Source: Paenibacillus aceti
Lineage (GTDB): Bacteria; Bacillota; Bacilli; Paenibacillales; Paenibacillaceae
DNA length: 64,000 bases
Reading direction: 5' to 3'
Assembly (NCBI RefSeq): GCF_003614185.1
Contig: NZ_KZ987724.1
Coordinates: 1,668,633 to 1,732,632, forward strand
How positions within the stretch are numbered: position 1 is the first letter of the stretch; each line of letters opens with the position of its first letter. The translations under genes were made by a program, and so were the position numbers. Below the pieces are notes generated by a model. That model did not search any database, was not told the DNA's origin, and saw only the letters and a program-made list of their open reading frames with translations. This document shows positions 61,082-64,000 of the stretch, piece by piece.

Positions 61082-62128
61082 TCATAGGCATTTCCCCTCT
61101 CCTGATGGGTTCAATATCCGATCGATGAGCTTCTGATTCTCATGCCCATCCTTAACAGTCGGCAGGTCAGGGTCTAACCGATCTTCCGCCACATATTGAT
61201 AGACCTTTTCCACGAACGGATAGAGGGCCGGGTAATAAGCTCTTGCTTCCATAGATAATAGTGCCGGGATAGGATCAGACTTGGGGAGATGCAATTCTTC
61301 GAGCAATCCGTTTTCTTTTCCAAGACAAAGCACTCGGTCATCCGTCAATTGGATAGTTCCAGCGCTGCCGAACAACCTTAATTGCGAGCCAAAACTATGA
61401 TGAATTCCCGATAACAACTGTATGGAGAAGGTAAAGCTGTCCCTCATCCTCCCGTGGATCAAAAAAGCATCCTCCGCATCTCTTACTTCTGAAGCTCCTT
61501 CAGGCACATGCGTATGAATTAGACCGTTCAGCTTCTCTATTTCGCCTCGGCCGCCGATCCATAGCAAACAATCAATCATATGCGTACCCAACGCACCTAA
61601 CATACCACCGAAGCATTGCCTTTTCCCCATCCAGCCGATCGCTGTTGAACGAAGTCGCTGATATTGGGCACTGGATATATGGTATTCAAAATGAAGAAGC
61701 CGGCCGATCTCGCGATTTCTTACCAATTTTTGTACTTTCTGACGTAAAGGGTGGAATCGCCACTCGAAATCAACAACTACCTTGGCATTATATTGCTCGG
61801 TAAGCCTTAGCAGCTCCGCAGATTCATTACTGTTCATTGTAAATGGCTTTTCACATACAACATGAATTCCTTTGCATATTGCATACTTAACCATTTCAAA
61901 GTGATAGACTGGCAAAGTGCTAACAAATAATAACTCCAAATCCTCATACTCAAGCATATCCTTCCAAGCGGTGTAATGGATAGGGGTGCACTCCCAGCTC
62001 GACATTTCTTCAGGGATCACATGACGGGTCATTGTGCTGACCGCGACCACTTCCAGATCTGGATGGGCTTGAATGATTGGAGTCTGAACCTTTAGGCCAA
62101 AACCGCCCCCAATGATTCCAACTCGCAT
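61082..62128 (-). CDS. Gfo/Idh/MocA family oxidoreductase
   Basis: NAD(P)-dependent dehydrogenase of about 348 residues acting on a sugar, cyclitol or related substrate. N-terminal Rossmann GIIGGGFGLKVQTPII, the hallmark CEKPFTMNSNESAEL (EKP motif) and DFEWRFHPLRQKVQKLV; the C-terminal alpha/beta domain has GGMLGALGTHMIDCLLWI where the GxHxxD segment serves catalysis. Immediately downstream of the P-loop protein gene (21 bases), so perhaps co-transcribed. Substrate unknown. Confidence 0.88.
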   Translation of the reverse strand: MRVGIIGGGFGLKVQTPIIQAHPDLEVVAVSTMTRHVIPEEMSSWECTPIHYTAWKDMLEYEDLELLFVSTLPVYHFEMVKYAICKGIHVVCEKPFTMNSNESAELLRLTEQYNAKVVVDFEWRFHPLRQKVQKLVRNREIGRLLHFEYHISSAQYQRLRSTAIGWMGKRQCFGGMLGALGTHMIDCLLWIGGRGEIEKLNGLIHTHVPEGASEVRDAEDAFLIHGRMRDSFTFSIQLLSGIHHSFGSQLRLFGSAGTIQLTDDRVLCLGKENGLLEELHLPKSDPIPALLSMEARAYYPALYPFVEKVYQYVAEDRLDPDLPTVKDGHENQKLIDRILNPSGEGKCL

Positions 62129-62149
62129 TCGATCTTCCCCCTTTGATGA

Positions 62150-62710
62150 TCATAGTTTGAAATGTTCTTTAATCATCTTGGCGACATCTTCTGCATGAAT
62201 CGCTGAATTGTTAATACGTAAATAGTTGTCCTTCTGGATTTCTCCGTCGTAGGAGTTCAATCTGTGCCTCTCCAGCGTCTTTTTTAGTTCCTGTTCAGAC
62301 CATTCGGTATTGCGCTTAGAAGGCTTATGCTCCAGTCGATGCGGTGTCTTATTGCGCTCCAGCCGCTGTTCCAGATCCGCTTCCAGCTCAACATAATAGA
62401 CCTCGGCTCCACGGGACTCGAACATCTCACTAATTCGCTCGATATATGCCCAATCATCTGCTTGATCAAAGGCCCATACATATGTAAAAATCATGCCGGG
62501 TAAATCACTCTTGGACACTTCCTCAAAGATTTCTTCACGGAATAGATTAACTAATCTCTTGCCTGGCTTGCTTCCATAGCTGAAAAAGGGCGTCACCAGT
62601 TCGATCGTCATATGGTTATGAAACAGCTTCAGATCCGTGATCTTCTCAAGCTCATGTCCGACGGTCATCTTGCCGACAGCCTGCGGCCCGAACAAAATTA
62701 TCAGTTTCAC
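62150..62710 (-). CDS. P-loop ATPase/kinase-like protein (shikimate/nucleotide kinase-like fold)
   Basis: About 186 residues. Walker A FGPQAVGKMTVG at the N-terminus. LFHNHMTIELV, MIFTYVWAFDQADDW and AEVYYVELEADLEQRLERNKTPHRLEHKPSKRNTEW resemble the AAA_18/shikimate-kinase-like family of small kinases and resistance-type enzymes. The best start is GTG at 62710 with GGGGGAGGGGAG upstream; an ATG at 62728 lies within that ribosome site. Substrate unknown; the paralogous layout to TmrB at 55515 is only at fold level. Confidence 0.8.
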   Translation of the reverse strand: MKLIILFGPQAVGKMTVGHELEKITDLKLFHNHMTIELVTPFFSYGSKPGKRLVNLFREEIFEEVSKSDLPGMIFTYVWAFDQADDWAYIERISEMFESRGAEVYYVELEADLEQRLERNKTPHRLEHKPSKRNTEWSEQELKKTLERHRLNSYDGEIQKDNYLRINNSAIHAEDVAKMIKEHFKL

Positions 62711-62850
62711 CAGACTCCCCTCCCCCATATGAATTTCAAAGAATATATCAACAAAATAGAGTCAGGTCAACCCTTTTAAAACTAGAGTCTTCACTCTTTT
62801 TCGTGCCCAAAGATGTGAACATCCCCCTGTTCTGGCCAGATCACTCGGAC

Positions 62851-63033
62851 ACGGACATAAATGTCCGTTAGCGTTGATTCTGTGGCATCCCGCCCTTGTA
62901 ATGGACATTATTGTCCGTTACAAGGGAAATTGTCGTGAAAAATGGCATTTTGTGCTTCTAAGGGTCAAAAGTGTCCGTTAGAAGCGGGTAGTGGTCGTTT
63001 TCAGGCTCTAACGGACATTTTTGACCGCTAGAG
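62851..63033. repeat. Quadruple stem-loop element D (TAACGGACA/TGTCCGTTA family)
   Basis: Four hairpins: ACGGACAT/ATGTCCGT (62851-62868), CCCTTGTAATGGACA/TGTCCGTTACAAGGG (62893-62926), GCTTCTAAGGGTCA/TGTCCGTTAGAAGC (62954-62985) and CTCTAACGGACA/TGACCGCTAGAG (63006-63033). Centres are 50, 60 and 50 bases apart. Each has a 2-4 base loop. It lies between the GNAT gene and the P-loop gene, both transcribed leftward. The rest of the gap to 63340 has only the hairpin at 63149-63195. Confidence 0.82.
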
Positions 63034-63148
63034 TCCTGACCGTCCGTGTTTGTCTCTTGCGCTACGCAAGCTTAATAGATGGTACAAGGATCGAAGCCGA
63101 CGCGAATAAATACTGAGTTTGGGATTTTGGGATTGTGGCTTTGGTCCA

Positions 63149-63195
63149 CAAAAAAGTTGGACGAAGAACATGACGTTTCCCCACCCAACTTTTTA
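63149..63195. terminator. Hairpin, possible terminator
   Basis: AAAAAGTTGG pairs with CCAACTTTTT around a 24-base loop, with T-rich right side. It is 140 bases past the GNAT gene stop on the minus strand. Confidence 0.5.
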
Positions 63196-63340
63196 TTTTG
63201 GAGGCTTATTGGACAGCCCCATCATTTAGATCAACGAGATTATTCCCGCAGCTGATCGATCTTATCGGGAGTGAAGACTGTGGCAGCTGCGATGACTGAA
63301 GCATCTCCTTTCACATTATTAGAGCCTGCCCCAGCACACT

Positions 63341-63628
63341 TTAATATTTCACATCTGCGTATTCTGACCGAGTATCCAGTTGCCTCTTGGCAAATGGACA
63401 TAGTCCGAATAGCTTGATCTCATGCTGTCTTGCATAATCAACCACGGTGGACATCAAATCCTCAGCCAGTCCTTGTCCACGGTAATTATCATCCACATAA
63501 GTATGATCAATAATATACAGGGTTTCGCTCGACACACTATAGGTCATTTCAGCGATGACATCCCCATTATTTTGAATGAAAAATTGATGTTCCTGCGCAT
63601 TATGCTCAACTTTACTCATTAATCTCAC
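63341..63628 (-). CDS. GNAT-family N-acetyltransferase (YjdJ-like)
   Basis: 95 residues, the small single-domain acetyltransferase type. AEMTYSVSSETLYIIDHTYVDDNYRGQGLAEDLMSTVVDYAR carries the acetyl-CoA loop (RGQGLA), followed by CPFAKRQL and the typical ending EYADVKY. Overlaps the upstream ferredoxin-like gene by ATGA, the same pairing as yjdI-yjdJ of enterobacteria. Substrate unknown. Confidence 0.85.
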   Translation of the reverse strand: MRLMSKVEHNAQEHQFFIQNNGDVIAEMTYSVSSETLYIIDHTYVDDNYRGQGLAEDLMSTVVDYARQHEIKLFGLCPFAKRQLDTRSEYADVKY

Positions 63629-63861
63629 TCCTTATCCGTCTTGTTCTCAGAAGTTTTCAGCTTGTAAGTCAATGCTCCACTAGGGCAAGTATCGATATGG
63701 GCAGCGATCTTATCTGCCGGAGCGCCAGCCGTATTGACCCATGGCCGCTTCTTCAGATCAAAGACCTCCGGCATTCCCTTCACGCATACACCCGAATGAA
63801 TACATTTCTCCGCGTCAAAATACACTTCAATTTCCTCACCTTTATACACTTTCTTACTCAT
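63625..63861 (-). CDS. Fer4_19-type (YjdI-like) mono-cluster iron-sulfur protein
   Basis: About 78 residues. EVYFDAEKCIHSGVCVKGMPEVFDLKKRPW...DTCPSGALTY fits the divergent single-cluster ferredoxin family Fer4_19, with three visible cysteines (C-x5-C and CP). Start ATG at 63861; a GTG at 63870 is an alternative since GGGGAAGG lies between 4 and 11 bases upstream of the two. Probably a redox partner for the co-transcribed acetyltransferase gene product, by conserved neighbourhood only. Nothing else is seen to the window end at 64000. Confidence 0.85.
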   Translation of the reverse strand: MSKKVYKGEEIEVYFDAEKCIHSGVCVKGMPEVFDLKKRPWVNTAGAPADKIAAHIDTCPSGALTYKLKTSENKTDKE

Positions 63862-64000
63862 GATGAACACAACCTTCCCCTAATGAAAATGTCAAAAATG
63901 CCAAACTTCACACTCATTACAGATCATAATGATCATACTGGAATGTAAATATAGTTACTGCGTAAAGTATAGCTGTCGAGATTAAGTTTGCCTATATTCT

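Overview
The window is chromosomal DNA from an endospore-forming, low-to-mid-GC member of the Bacillales, most likely Paenibacillus or a close relative. The evidence is the cwlJ-gerQ spore-coat pair, a GerA/GerB/GerC germinant receptor operon, T-box and c-di-AMP (ydaO) riboswitches, strong AGGAGG ribosome sites, frequent GTG/TTG starts, and a dispersed element I associate with Paenibacillus genomes. No rRNA, tRNA, CRISPR, prophage or insertion sequence was seen.

Layout. 1-6.2 kb: peptide-type ABC importer operon (binding protein, two permeases, two ATPases, the last cut by the window edge) under a wHTH regulator. 6.3-11.6 kb: CBS/CorC membrane protein, gerQ and cwlJ, an FAD oxidoreductase, a DUF2500 protein and a small Cys-rich protein. 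12-18.3 kb: Asp-box lipoprotein, NodB deacetylase, lactate dehydrogenase, and leuA behind two tandem T-boxes. 18.3-22.3 kb: germinant receptor operon. 22.5-26 kb: DUF3900-like protein, spermidine-synthase-like protein and XerS-type recombinase. 25.7-29.5 kb: pyrK-pyrD-LpdD-like-moeA-mobB. 29.7-34.3 kb: deacetylase, LysM/3D protein behind a c-di-AMP riboswitch, and a polar amino acid ABC importer. 34.5-41.2 kb: neopullulanase-type amylase, glgBA and divergent glgC. 41.2-48.8 kb: an ABC ATPase/FG-GAP lipoprotein/two-component operon, then an MFS exporter divergent from a paralogue of the 5.3-kb regulator, then a HAD phosphatase. 49.6-57.1 kb: topB, gltD, folA, thyA, tmrB-like and uppP. 57.3-60.2 kb: an ArsR regulator with a four-domain persulfide-handling enzyme. 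The right end holds small genes, a Gfo/Idh/MocA oxidoreductase, a P-loop kinase-like protein and a yjdI/yjdJ-like pair.

The most unusual signal is non-coding. Five intergenic elements of about 185 bp (near 11.9, 48.9, 49.3, 52.3 and 62.9 kb) each consist of four stem-loops whose centres are spaced about 50, 60-62 and 50 bp apart. Three share one core (TAACGA...TCGTTA), one uses TAACGGACA/TGTCCGTTA and one uses TTCCTGC/GCAGGAA. So the spacing is conserved while the core sequence is not. All lie 3' of genes, and one sits between the gltD stop codon and its terminator. This is the best candidate here for an undescribed element class.
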